From: Colletotrichum lupini | Lineage: Eukaryota > Ascomycota > Sordariomycetes > Glomerellales > Glomerellaceae | Assembly (NCBI RefSeq): GCF_023278565.1 | Contig: NC_064672.1 | Coordinates: forward strand, 62,001 to 126,000 | DNA: 64,000 nt | Direction: 5' to 3' | Shown: piece by piece, positions 23,310 to 35,545 of the stretch | How the letters are laid out: every line of letters begins with the position of its first letter | Position numbering within the stretch: the first letter of the stretch is position 1 | Notes under the pieces: model-generated | What the model saw: only the letters and a program-made list of their open reading frames with translations | The model's database searches: none | Told to the model about the DNA's origin: nothing | Translations under genes and position numbers: made by a program

Positions 23310-24785
23310 ATTAATACTATATTAATTTGCTTATTATTAAACTAATCCGTAATTCTATATATTTACGTTCCCTAATAATCCGGGTTAATATTTACTTATT
23401 TATAAGGGATTAGGATTCTATTTAAGATCGGGTTTTATCCTCTTTTTCTTTACCTTAACTCGCTAAGGGTCGTGCTCTAGCTTATGCCCGTATTAATAAT
23501 TACTAACGTATTTAATTTTAATAAGGATATATTTAATCCGCGCGCTAGCTATAATAAATCCGTACTTTTATTACTTAACGAATTTATTAAAGTTTAAAAG
23601 ATTCTCGCTTCTTTTTACTATCTCGCTATTACTCTCGTTTTTATTATTTTTAGTAATTACTACTACCCTTTTAGATCGCTAGCTATCGTACTTATTAAGG
23701 TCCTCTTTTTTATTTAGTAAAAAAGGGTAGGTTTTAGTAGTTCTTTTTAATAATAATAATAATAAACGTTTATATTATTATAAAAAGATATAGTAATTAG
23801 TTTCGTAATTTTTATTAATTACTGATTTCTACTATCCCGTATATTTCTAACCTCTTAAGCCTCGTACTCTTTATAATTTCTAAATAGCTTTTTTAGTTAA
23901 TTTTTTAAAATTAATAATTTTGCGCCGGGAGCTAGTATAAAAAAGAAGCCCTTTAGCGGCCCTCTAGAGGATTCTTTTTTTTTCTTTTTAAATCCTCGTC
24001 TTTTTAGCCTTTTTTTAAGCTAATAATAACTTTAATAAGAGGTCGTAGGACTATTTTAGAATAGCCGCTTTCTTCTTAAGTTAATTTCTAAGATCTATAA
24101 TACTCTTAGTTTAATATTATTAAGACTTCTAAATCCCCTCTTCCCTTATTAAACCGTCCCTTATACTATATTTTTAAATAATACCCGGGGGATAGTTAAG
24201 GGAGCTATAAAGAGGTTATTTAAATTACGGGCTTAAGGTCGTATTTATAAGATTTTTATAATAATAGATTTTTTTATATACTATAAATCTCTTAGCTTAA
24301 TAACTCTTATAGGGTTATTTTTATTACTAAATAAAAATATTTATATTTAGAGATCCCCTTTTTTAATTACGTAGTGCTCTTTTATACCGTATTATTAAGC
24401 TCGTTTATCGCACTAATTAATTAAGTAAGTAGTTATTATATAGGTATTTCCTTTTACTAATTTAACTAGTTAATTTTTAATTACGGGCCGGCTATAGAAA
24501 AGTCGTTTAGTTAAAAAGCTACTTAGAGTAACGGTAAAAAGCTAGTTATTTAAGTAGTTTTATTAATTAATATAGTTTAATATAATAAACGTCGACCTCT
24601 CGTAAGTAGTAAAAGGCTACGATTACTTAATTCCGTATAATATTTAAAAACCGCCTCTTTTTTCGTCTATTTCTATAAGGTTAATTAGTATAAATCTCCT
24701 ATCCCGTATAGTATTAAGAGGTTATCTCTTTTATATAGCGAGATACCTTATTAATCTATAATAATAAAATTTAATTACTAATTAA

Positions 24786-24990
24786 TATTAATATCCTTAT
24801 TATAAAGTAGTTAGTTCGAACCGTAATTAATAAAGAGATTAATTAAATTATATAAATATTTGCGTAATAAGTATAAAAAAGAGGTTCTAACCGTAGGTTA
24901 GGCTAGCTACGATAATCGTAAATAGGGCCCCTAATTGGCCCCTGCGCAGTCGGCTATATGCCGCGGTTAAATTAGACTTCTAATCCGACA
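24786..24990 (-). repeat. right LTR (5' LTR) of the minus-strand copia element
   Basis: 205 bp. Its inner half is strongly RIP-changed (starting TATTAATATCC for TGTTAGTATCC), while its outer half from about 24890 is nearly identical to the solo LTR. Confidence 0.9.
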
Positions 24991-26166
24991 AATGGATTTT
25001 AGCTCGCCTATGTTTCTTAAGGCGAAGGCGGTGAGAATTTATCGATCTCAAGATCTCAAATCTGTTCAGGCAATACCTAGACAGTTTGGCAGCCGCTTAG
25101 TAATGAAGTACTGTGAATAGTGCCGTTCAGGCGCTCGCGCCTCGCGTTTAGTGCAATGAGTCCGAGAACACGACGTTAGCGCCTCGCCACCTCACAGTTC
25201 GGGAGGAATACTACGCAAAGATGCAGAGACCCGCTGTATTGGCGTGAAAGCGAAAATTACACTGCTCCAGGTGTCAAGTGACGGTTTTCTGAAGAGAATG
25301 TGCTTCTGATTCAAAGCTATGGAGTATCAAGTAAGAGCGTCCGCTTTGAGATGCGGGAGCAGCCGCGTCACTAGCGAGAACTTTGTCAATGTAGCATGAA
25401 CACTAGGAACAAGCTGTCCGTATATCGCAACGCCCTTTTCAGGGTAGAAGCAGGTATCAAGGGTTCGGTGGCGTATTACGTAGGAAGATTACTCACAGCG
25501 CCGTTCGTAACACCGAGTCGCCAAAGGAGCTCAAAGTATCCCGAGCGCAAGCCCGAAAGATCACCAGTGCCAAGATCTTAGTCTTCATGTCCAAGATGGG
25601 CTACTGATCTCTGTAAGCATTGTCGCCTAGCGTCTTTCCCACCAATACGCGAGCTTTGGTACCCGGATGACACCTCATGTGCAAGTTGGACAACGCTACG
25701 CGCAGCGGCTCAACTGGAATATCAATTAGCCATACGCACTTTTAAGCTTCTGATTGGATGCTTAGTTGCCCAATCGTTATATCAAGTTGCAAGGGGCCCC
25801 TCGGTTCCACGTAGCGGCTGTTCTGGCACTTCACGACGAGTGTCTCAGTCGGGGGAATACGCCTTCAACCATGAACAATCACACCGTGTCTTTGCTCGGT
25901 CGCCAAGCCTGGTCAGCAAATGTATCCATACGTGCTTTCAACAACCAACCAAAATCTTCAATCGTCGTTCAGTCCATCCCCACGCGTTGCGAATGGTCCA
26001 TATTTGTTACTACACGATGCATGGTTTCCATTCATGCTTCATAAGCAAATGGTGACATCGCGAATGATCATAGACTTATGAGCACGTATTTATAAGAGGC
26101 CCAAGAGCCATCTGTTCCTGGTCGCGAAGTTTTTCCAAACAGAAGTGCTCAATCACATTTTACGCG
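24991..26166. other. host DNA between the two elements, with glycosyltransferase promoter
   Basis: Normal composition, no supported gene besides the promoter of the broken glycosyltransferase. A TATTTATAA box lies at 26087-26095, about 72 bp before the ATG at 26167. Confidence 0.55.
26087..26095 (+). promoter_or_regulatory. TATA-like box of the split glycosyltransferase
   Basis: TATTTATAA, 72 bp before the ATG. It still lies intact next to the 5' half of the gene. Confidence 0.4.
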
Positions 26167-26775
26167 ATGACGGTCAACAAATCAAAAGTCACTCAACATG
26201 CTTCTGAAAGCAATCCTCTCATTCTCATGGCGGCCTTCCCCGGAGAAGGTCATACCAACCCGCTCCTTGTCATCGCAGCATACCTCGTCAAGAAGGGTTA
26301 CGAAGTTGTGTTTGTCACAACTGAAGACTTCCGAAACAAAGTCGAAGAGGCGGGCGCTGAGTGGGTTCCTACCAACAACCCTTTGACCAACACGACCTAC
26401 CAAGCCCTCCGCGAAGCAGCTTCTTTGCCGATTGGTCCAGAGCGGTTCGCTGCGCAGATCAAAGCTGTTTTCTTGGAGACACTTCCTCCACGAACGCTAA
26501 AGATGGAAGAGGTTCTTTCCCAATTACAAGCACGGAATCCAGTCCGCCAGATCATTGTTGTCGAAGACATTTTCAACTGGTCGCTCTTTCCTTTCAGACA
26601 TGGCCGTCCTCTGCCTCAAGGCTTCAACACGGCGCCTAAGTCTATTGGCATCGGTGTGGCAGCTTTTATGATGGAAAGTCAAGACACGGGACCAGTCTCG
26701 CTTGGCTTGCCCGCTGACGCCACTGACTCAGGTCGTCAGCGCAATGCGGTTCTCTAACAGTTGGTTGAGCGAGGC
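26167..26775 (+). pseudogene. 5' half of a GT1 UDP-glycosyltransferase gene cut by a retrotransposon
   Basis: Codes for the N-terminal 203 residues of a UDP-sugar glycosyltransferase of the GT1/YjiC type, including F-P-G-E-G-H-T-N-P near residue 25 (acceptor-side loop) and the following G-Y-E-V-V-F-V-T-T strand. The copia element follows directly after the target duplication GAGGC (26771-26775). One in-frame stop TAA occurs at 26755-26757, seven codons before the break; the codon would be CAA with a single C-to-T change. Skipping the element and one copy of GAGGC puts the last codon GGC in frame with CCA at 34203, so both halves belong to one gene of about 461 residues, normal for the family. 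The gene as it stands can make at most a non-functional N-domain. Confidence 0.9.
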
Positions 26776-26980
26776 TGTCGGATTAGAAGTCTAATTCGAC
26801 CGCGGTATATAGCCGACTGCGCAGGGGCTAATTAGGGGCCCTATTTACAATTATTATAGCCAGCCTAACTTACAGTTAGAACCTCCTTTTTATACTTATT
26901 ACGTAAATATTTATATAGTTTAATTAATCTCTTTATTAATTACGGTTTAAACTAACTACTTTATAATAGGGATATTAATA
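26776..26980 (+). repeat. left LTR (5' LTR) of the plus-strand copia element
   Basis: 205 bp. The outer end still reads GACCGCGG and GACTGCGCAGGGG; the inner end is RIP-changed (GGGATATTAATA for GGGATACCAACA). Confidence 0.92.
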
Positions 26981-29900
26981 TTAATTAGTAATTAAATTTT
27001 ATTATTATAAATTAGTAAGGTATTTTATTATATAGAAGAGACGACTTCTTAATACTATACGAGATAGGAAATTCGTATTAATTAATTTTATAAAAATAGA
27101 TAAAAAAGGAAGCGATTCTTAAATACTATACGGAATTAAGTAATCGTAGCCCTTTATTACTTACGAGAGGTTAACGTTTATTATATTAAATTATATTAAT
27201 TAATAAAACTACTTAAATAACTAGCCTTTTACTATCGCCCCGAGTAGCTTTTTTATTAAATAACTTTTTTATAGCCGGCCTATAATTAAAAATTAACTAG
27301 TTAAATTAATAAAAAGAAATACCTATATAATAACTACTTACTTAATTAATTAGCGCGACGAACGAGCTTAATAATATAATATAAAAAAGTACTACGTAAT
27401 TAAAAAAAGGGATTTTTAAATATAAATATTCTTATTTAGTAATAAAAATAACCTTATAAGAGTTATTAAGTTAAGAGATTTATAGTATATAAAAAAGTCT
27501 ATTATTATAAGGATCTTATAAATATAACCTTAAGCCCGCGATTTAAATAACCTCTTTATAGCTCCTTTAACTACTTCCTAAATATTATTTAAGAATATAG
27601 TATAAAGGATAGTTTAATAAAAGAGGAGGGAATTTAGAAGTCTTAATAATATTAAACTAAGAGTATTATAGATCTTAGAAATTAACTTAAGAAGAAAGCG
27701 GCTATTCTAAAATAGTCCTACGACCTCTTATTAAAGTTATTATTAGCTTAAAAAAAGGCTAAAAAGACGAGGATTTAAAGGAAAAAGAAAAGAATCCTTT
27801 AGAGGGCTACTAAAGGGCTTCTTTTTATACTAGCTCTTAGTATAAAATTACTAATTTTAAAAAATTAACTAAATAATAAAAGGGATTATTAATAAGTAAT
27901 AATTACCTAACTATAATTAAGTTATAAAAAAGACTACTTAAAAGATATAAAATAGGATACTAAAAGGCTATAAAAAATAAATCTCTAAGGTATTTAACCT
28001 TACTATATATAAGTAATAAGTAAGTATTTTTAATAAGTCCTTAAAATCCACGATTTTATAAAAAAGAGGGCTTAATTTTGTTAACTATACTTAACGGCTT
28101 ATATAGTTCTTAATAGCTTATATAGCTCCTTTACGAGCCGCCCGGTATTTATTTTTAACTATTTTTATAAAATACCGCCCTAAAAGAGGTAAGTTAAAAA
28201 AAGAAACTATTTAGAGATTATAAAAAGTACGAGGCTTAAGAGGCTAAAAATATACGGAATAGCGGAAATCGGTAATTAGTAAAAATCCCGAGACTAATTA
28301 CTATATCTTCTTATAATAATATAAACGTTTACCGCTATTATTATAAAAAGGAATTACTAAAACCTACCCTTTTATATTAAATAAAAAAGAGGATCTTAGT
28401 AAGTATAATAGCTAGCGATTTAGAAAGGTAGTAGTAATTACTAAAAATAATAAAAACGAGAGTAGTAGCGAGATAGTAAGAAAAAGCGGGAATTTTTTAA
28501 ACTCCGATAAATTCGTTAAATAGTAAAAGTACGGATTTATTATAATTAGTACGTAGATTAAATATATCCTTATTAAAATTAAATATATTAATAATTATTA
28601 ATACGGGTATAAGCTAGAGCACGACCCTTAGCGAGTTAGGGTAAAAAAAAAAAACCGAAACCCGATTTTAAATAAAATCCTAATCCTTTATAAATAAGTA
28701 AATATTAACTTAGATTATTAGGGGACGTAGATATATAAAATCGTAAATTAGCCTAACGGTAAGTAAATTAACGCGGTATTAATCTATTTAACTAAGGTTT
28801 ATAAAAAAAAGGGGCTATAGGGGTAACCCTTATTTTATAAGATTATAAACGACCTTAGTTACTAGTTAAATAAATAGTTCGCGAGTATAAGCTTAAGAAT
28901 TATAAAAGTAATTAATAAATTCCTTTATAAGCGAGGGGTATTATTAACGTAATTATAATTATAAGAGCTATGTAAAATATTAGTAATAATAATTATAAAA
29001 GAGGAATTCGTATTATTAAACTAAGTATAAGTTAATAAAGCGTATAATCGCTTTAATAAATTTAAAAAAAAGGGTAAACGACCCAGATTTCCTCCCTATA
29101 ATTACTAACAAAAATCTATTATTATAAAAAAATATACTAGGGTAAAATATAGTACTAAAAATACGATAATTAATAATTCTACTTATTTCGATTTATAACT
29201 CGTTACCGTTACTAATATAAAATTCGGCGCCGATTAGCTAATAAAAAAGGAAATAAACGACCTAAAGTTATTAATAATACGTAGCGACGTAGGGATCGTA
29301 TATAAATACTAAAAATCTAATAATAAATACGAAGTAATTTATAAACCTTAAAAAGATCTTCTTAAAAGAGAAATTATACTCCAAGGGGAAGTATAAGGTT
29401 TTATAAAAAACCCTAATAATATTTTATAATTATTATAAAAAAGTTAGAATTAGGGAATATTAATATTATTTAATAATTAATATCGTACTCGTAAGTAAAG
29501 CCTTTAATTATTATTATAAAGTAGTATATAATCTTTATTAAAACGACTTTCTTAGTATAATTAACGTAATCCGAAGCCGTTTTAAAATTTATAATAAAAA
29601 CCTAGAGCTCCTATCTAAGCTACGAGCGATTTTTTTTGTATTTATAGCTAAGATAATAGAGGGTAAATTGCGAGTAGAGATCCTTAAAAAGCTTATTAAT
29701 TAAATCGATAAGTTAGTAAAAACCTAGCTAAATAAGGGGATAAATAAGTAGAAAGTTAGATATTTTTATACTATAGTTTAGCGTATATTAAAAGTAAAAA
29801 TAACCCTATATTAAGTACTTAAAAACTACAAAACGCTCTACTTAAGGCTAAGATCTAGCTTTAATATTAAATAAAAATGCCGTACTAAACCTATTTTTAA

Positions 29901-32900
29901 ATATATAACGGCCCTTATTAATAATATTAAGTTAATTAAATATATAATAAGAAAAGAAAAGAGGCTAAATACGGTAATTGCTAATAAAAAGGCCTAGATT
30001 CGTTAAATAAGTAGAGATTTAACTTACGAGTAGGGTAATAAAAGAGGTAATATTATATTTATAAAAAAGATAAATATTAGTTAAGTAACTATTTTAAAAA
30101 AGAGCGTACTAAATTATATAAATAATATAAAAAGTCGAGGGTAATAAACAGTAAAACTAGCCCTCGTTAGTTTAACTAATTCCTTATTATATATAAGAGT
30201 AGATCTAGGGGTATAGAACCTAGCGATAGTAGTTAAAGTAATAGTTTAAAGTATATACCCTCTATAAAAGATTTAGAAAATAAGGAAGATCTTACCTCTT
30301 ATACTAACGAATTAAATTATAACGAAATCGACGATATTAACTACTCTTTTTTTACCCCGTTAGCTTTTAAAGGATATACGAGGCTAAATAAATAGAGAGT
30401 AACGGAAGCTCTTAATAAATAAGCTTTTATTTATAAATAATAAGAAAAAGTCCCTTAAATAACGAATAAAGAGGTAGCTAAAAGGGCGAATTTAACAGGG
30501 CCAAAGCCCATTCTCTTAATAATTAAAAAGAAGACGCTATCTTTTTTAATATTTAAAAAAAAAGAATATAGTACTAAGTAAATCTAGGGGTAGCTAGAGG
30601 GGTCCTTTTTATACTACTTAGATCCCTCAAATACTAAGCTTATATAAGTATTTTATATAAATAAAAAGTACGGCTTAGATAATTTTTATAAAATTATCCT
30701 AAATACTAGGGTATCGTAATAATTAAAAAAAAAAAAAGGGTAATTCTAAGCGCTATAAAAGATCGTATTAATAACGCTTAATACGTTAATAATAGGTATT
30801 ACGAGAATTAGTTTCGGCCTAAGTAAAAAAATCGTCGCCCTAGGTATAATAAAAATAAAGACGCACTTCGGAACGATAACTTTTTATATTTTACCCGTTA
30901 ATACCCTATTTCTTTTATATTTAAAAAATATAGATCGACTAGGTATTATATTTAATAATATAAAAAATAAAATCTTTAGTAATAAGTATTTCGAAATAGT
31001 TAAACGATAATAGGGGCATACGTTTATAAAGCTTATTAATAATACGAAGTTAATTAATTACTTAATAAAAAGTAAGCTTAGAAAACTATATTAAAAATTC
31101 GGGTACTCGTTAGTTACGAGGCTATATAACTTCCTAAAGTAATTAAATAATAATAATATCGAAATAGGGGCGCTAAAGTAGTTAATAAAAGTATATTATT
31201 AATACTAAATAAATACGCAGAGCCCACGTAAATTTAAGTTTAAATTATATAATAAGCTTAATTTTAACTAGGAAATCGTTATTAATATTTTTTATTTAAA
31301 TAGTCGGCTAGTACTATATATAATTAACGTAGTTATATCTTTTTAAATAGGGCAATTCCTTTAGGATTTATAAGTAAAAATAATATAAATAGCCCTGCGA
31401 AAAAGCTAGATTAATATATACTAAGGACCGCTAAATAGTATTAAAACCGACGCTAATACTAGCTTTAAATTAGTAAAATTTAAGGATAATACGACGGCCT
31501 ATAGTATATAGCTAAAAGTCGTACCCGTTAAAGCGCACTATAGTATTAAAAAAGTAAAAAGGGCATACTAGTAATTAAAAAGGGCGTTTAGAATTATTAA
31601 AAAAGAAAATCCGGATTTTACTAACGATAAATACCTCTAAATAGTACTTAAATACTATAACGATACTATAAGGCCTAACGGACTTATACTAACGCTATTA
31701 GTATTTAGAGTATATTTAAAAACGACCTTAGCCTCGCTACTATTACTAAGCGTAAGCTAACGAGCCTAAGTAGTTAAAAAAGTAATATAAGTATTATATA
31801 AAGTAAGTATAAAAAGGTAAGTTAATAAAGTAATTACTACGTATAATAGGCCTAATATAGGGAATAATTTAAATATATTACTAAATTCGGATATATAAGT
31901 ATAGTACAAAATTATTTAATAATAGGCTAGGCTATATAAGTTAATTTCCGTTAATAAGCGCTCTTATATAGTTACGAAAGATCGCGATTAGCTATTTAAA
32001 ATATTAATTATAATAATTAAACCGTATTATATAGATCTTAACGAGGTAATTTCTAACTTATAAAAAGAAGAAGAGCTAGGGGAAACTATATAACCTACGG
32101 TAAAGGTATAGAAAATTATCCTCAATAAAATCGTCGTAGTAGTATTAATAGATAATAAGGAAAAGGAAATTATTAAAAAAGTACTAATATTATTAATAAG
32201 ACGTTATAGAAGACTACGACGGTAAGCCCTAACGCAGTAATTTATTACTAACGACGAGGTAATTAATACTTTTTATATAATAAAAGAAAAAGCCAATTTC
32301 GAGCTAGCGGTTAAACTACGTAAAGAAGGTATAATTATAATTACTAAAAAGCTATATAAGGGATTAGATCTTATTAAAATAAATACTTTTTATAATCGAG
32401 GGGTCTATTGATTTATCTTATATAACTTAGAAAAATATATAAACCTCCGCATATTTAAATTACGAATAGTTTATAAAATTAAAGGGAAAGGAATACTCTA
32501 GCCGTATAAGAAGTTTAAATACGTAATTTAGAGGTATAGTAACGTCGAAAAAGTAACGCTACTTATATAATTACTTATTATATAGCGCTATAGCTAACGA
32601 TTAATAATAATATTAATAGTATTATTATAAAAAAAGGGATATAAGATTTAGAGCCGTAATATTACCTAGGCCTATACCTAATCGGCTATAGGGCTTATAA
32701 GGAAAATCCTAGCCTATTTACTAAAAAAAAATAGTTAGTAAGTACTTAGAAAGCACAATTATTAAAGTACTTAAGCTATTATATAGGCTCGTAAAATCGG
32801 GCACTTATTAATAAGCTATTTACTACGATTTTTATATTAATTAACTATTAATAGTTACTTTTACGTACGACCTGTGCTTATTAATCGCAGAGTATAAAAG

Positions 32901-33992
32901 TAATTAATTGAGGATCGTTAGAATATAAACCGATAATATATTAGGCTTATTTAATATTAACTTTATAAAAAAAAAGGATAAGAAGCTCTAAAAAGCGGGC
33001 TTTATAATAAAACTAAAAGAGGTCCTTATAATAAATACCCCCTTAGTATTTAATAATAGGATTTTTATAATTAAAAAGGAAACCGTTATTTTTTAATAAA
33101 AAGGGTAGGGTAAGAAAATTAACCTCGTTAATTTAAATATAACTAATATTAAAAAGTAGTATAAGGCTAAGCTCGCGCGAGGGGTATATATTATAAGTAT
33201 TTATTAAACCGAAGTAACTTTTAATTACGCTAAAGTAGTATAAACTATAGATCTAACTAAACGAGATATTAAAGTACTTAATAAGTAGCTTAAATAGTAA
33301 TAAACGAATCTTAATTAAGGTCTCGTTTATTACTTAATTAACTTTATAATTAATAAGCTCTACGTTTTTATTAATAAGTTATTTATAAATAATAACGACC
33401 TTATTTTATAATTAGGGTATATTATTATCTTAATTAATGAGAGTATAAATAAGAGCGAATTTACTATATATAGTAATATAATCTATTACTTATTAACTAA
33501 AAATAAGTAAATAACGAGAAGTATATTAGCGTTAAAAGTTTATAATATAGTTAACGGCGTTAACCTCTCTTATATAATTTTAATAATATTAAAAAAGATT
33601 ACTAATCGAATTAGCTTTCTATTTATTCTAATAGTTATTTATATTAATTCCTACTCGTTATATAAATACCTCGTTAAATTAAGAATAATAAAGAAAAAGA
33701 GGCTTATAATCGATATTATAACCCTTAAGTAATTATATAAAAAGCGCAAGATACTTAAGATTTATTAGATTAATAATAAAAATAACCTTATAAACGCTTT
33801 TATAAAAGCAGTACTAAATAAGGGATTAAAGTAATTTATAAGTAATAAAAAAGTTATTATACGAATAGAGGAATAGGTTATATAAAAAGAGTAAAAAAAA
33901 GGGGGAAAAGGAGATAACTTAGTAAACGGGCCCGAGGTTAAATTATATATCTAACCGTATTAATTAAATTAATAAAAGAAAGAGAAAGTTAG

Positions 33993-34197
33993 TATTAAAT
34001 TAGAAGTCTAATTTAATTATAGTATATAGCTAACTATATAAGGGCTAATTAGGGGCCCTATTTACGATTATTATAGCTAGCCTAACCTATAGTTAGAACC
34101 TCCTTTTTATACCTACTACGTAGATATTTATATAGTTTAATTAATCTCTTCGTCAACTACGGTTCGAACTAACTACCTTGTAATAGGGATACCAACA
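33993..34197 (+). repeat. right LTR (3' LTR) of the plus-strand copia element
   Basis: 205 bp. The inner end is RIP-changed (TATTAAATTAG for TGTCGGATTAG); the outer end (about 34145-34197) is almost unmutated and ends ACCAACA. Confidence 0.92.
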
Positions 34198-34202
34198 GAG
34201 GC

Positions 34203-34979
34203 CCAATGAAACCTATGATCGATGCGTGGCAGCAGGCCATGAAGGATACTGGGTGTACGGCCATCCTAGAGACAAACATTTTCCGTACGTGCTACACGGC
34301 GCATGACTATACGTTACAGCTTTGCTCTCCCAGCCTTGAATACAACATTTCGGACTTACCACCATCTGTGGAATTCGCAGGTGTCTTGCCTCGGAAGTCT
34401 GCTGCTCCGAGCTTTCAGTATCCTTCATGGTGGTCAGAGGTCGAGAGAGCTCAGAAAGACAATCAATACCGGCATGTGGTCTTCGTCTCCCAAGGTACCG
34501 TCAATATGGATTACTACGAACTCGTTCTTCCAACAATCGAAGCCTTCTCTCAAACTGAAGACATCCTCGTTGTTGCAACCTTGGGTGGCCGTGGCGCTCA
34601 ACTCCCGCATGGCTTTATCGTTCCCTCGAACGCTAGGGTCGTGGACTATATGCCTTACGACATTATACTTGAGTGTACCGATGTATTTGTCTCCAACGGG
34701 GGATATGGCGCCTTAACACATGCTGTGAGAAATGGTGTTCCCATTGTACTAGCAGGAGAAAGCGAGGAGAAGATTGAAGTTACTATGCGGGCAGTTTACG
34801 CTGGCCTTGGCGTCAGTCTATCGACCCAGAGGCCTTCGACAGATCAAATCAGGCATGGAGTTGACCGTATCTTCCAAGATACCAAGTTCAAAAAGGCGGC
34901 AATGAAGCTAAAACATGAGAATGATGGCATGGATGCATTAGCAGCGGTGGAAAGAAAGGTTCGTGCACTCACATTGTGA
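34203..34979 (+). pseudogene. 3' half of the split GT1 UDP-glycosyltransferase gene
   Basis: An uninterrupted 258-codon frame plus stop, joining in register to codon 203 of the 5' half. It holds the donor-binding C-domain: V-V-F-V-S-Q-G-T-V-N, then R-V-V-D-Y-M-P-Y, then the nucleotide-sugar signature F-V-S-N-G-G-Y-G-A with G-V-P-I-V-L-A-G and a following E-E-K. An ATG at 34206 could start a lone C-domain, but that would lack the acceptor half and any normal promoter. The reading frame has no damage, so either the insertion is recent or RIP spread stopped at the LTR edge. Sugar donor and acceptor are unknown; relatives glycosylate small secondary metabolites, sterols or xenobiotics. Confidence 0.9.
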
Positions 34980-35545
34980 GGCCCGAAGGAGTCAACCGGT
35001 GTACAACGTGACTTTCTCAGCTTTACCATTCAGAACAAAGATCCCCTCTACTTGATACAATCTATTACACTGTCCGCAAACTCCTCCTCTCTTCTCAATA
35101 ACAGCAATTAGCACGCCTTCTATCATGCCGAATTGATTGTCAGCCATATCGCCTTCAGCTATGTTGCGCTATATCTCAACACTAGCGACTAGATTTAGCC
35201 TCTTGTTTGCCTAGTTGCGTGCCTCATTGAACCTTTTTGAAGTTCTGGCCTTGCCTGGTTTTTGCGTTTACTCCAGCTCGTCTTCTTTGAGAATCTTTTA
35301 TGGTTGTTTTTGTGCTATTGCTAGCTATGCTATTTTTACCGAGCCAATGCCTTGTGAAGTATCCCAGCGCACTGCACGCGTAAGCTTTGTCACTCCTTTT
35401 GTACATGTAGCACTTTGGTACAATTGCTCTAGATTCAAGCCCATTGCGGCGAGGGTCGGTCACAATACGGGCGCGAAGTTCTACTAGTATCTCGATATCA
35501 GTCACTGCTCGTGTCGCTATTCTTTAAGCAAGACTTACGATGCAG
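34980..35545. other. intergenic, nothing recognised
   Basis: Flank of the broken glycosyltransferase and 3' side of the small minus-strand gene. No supported feature. Confidence 0.5.

Larger units (their letters stand above)
16744..24990 (-). mobile_element. full-length Ty1/copia LTR retrotransposon, RIP-inactivated, with nested insertion
   Basis: 8247 bp bounded by 205-bp LTRs (16744-16948 and 24786-24990) with TG...CA-type ends. Flanking bases GATGG and AATGG are a near-perfect 5-bp target duplication with one G/A difference. The purine tract expected before the 3' LTR is seen as its complement just inside the left LTR (16949 on), so the element reads on the minus strand. Decayed minus-strand translation shows the copia order protease, integrase (about 20.1 to 19.0 kb), reverse transcriptase (about 18.6 to 18.0 kb) and RNase H (about 17.7 to 17.3 kb). 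Every frame is full of stops, TpA is everywhere, and CpA/TpG are almost absent while CpG survives, as RIP produces. It cannot encode protein. A separate 1143-bp sequence is inserted in it at 22167-23309. Confidence 0.93.
26776..34197 (+). mobile_element. full-length Ty1/copia LTR retrotransposon, RIP-inactivated, inserted in a glycosyltransferase gene
   Basis: 7422 bp from TGTCGGATTAG to GGGATACCAACA, with 205-bp LTRs (26776-26980, 33993-34197) and perfect GAGGC duplications (26771-26775, 34198-34202). A purine tract (AAAAGAAAGAGAAAG within 33971-33992) precedes the right LTR, so it reads on the plus strand, opposite to the element at 16744. Decayed translation shows a protease C-terminal region (about 30.9 kb, L-K-N-I-D-R-L with F-N-N), the integrase R-F-G-H-type zinc segment (about 31.1 kb), reverse transcriptase (about 32.4-33.0 kb, R-I-F-K then later T-Y-D-L-C-L-L-I) and RNase H (about 33.2-33.6 kb, L-G-Y-I-I-I-L-I-N-E then T-R-S-I-L-A-L). 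The order protease-integrase-RT-RNase H defines Ty1/copia. Stops fill every frame, and CpA/TpG are nearly gone. Confidence 0.95.

Noticed and set aside
16744..34197. A centromere or generic AT-rich isochore
   Set aside because: The AT-rich DNA is fully explained by two RIP-mutated elements with exact ends and target duplications.
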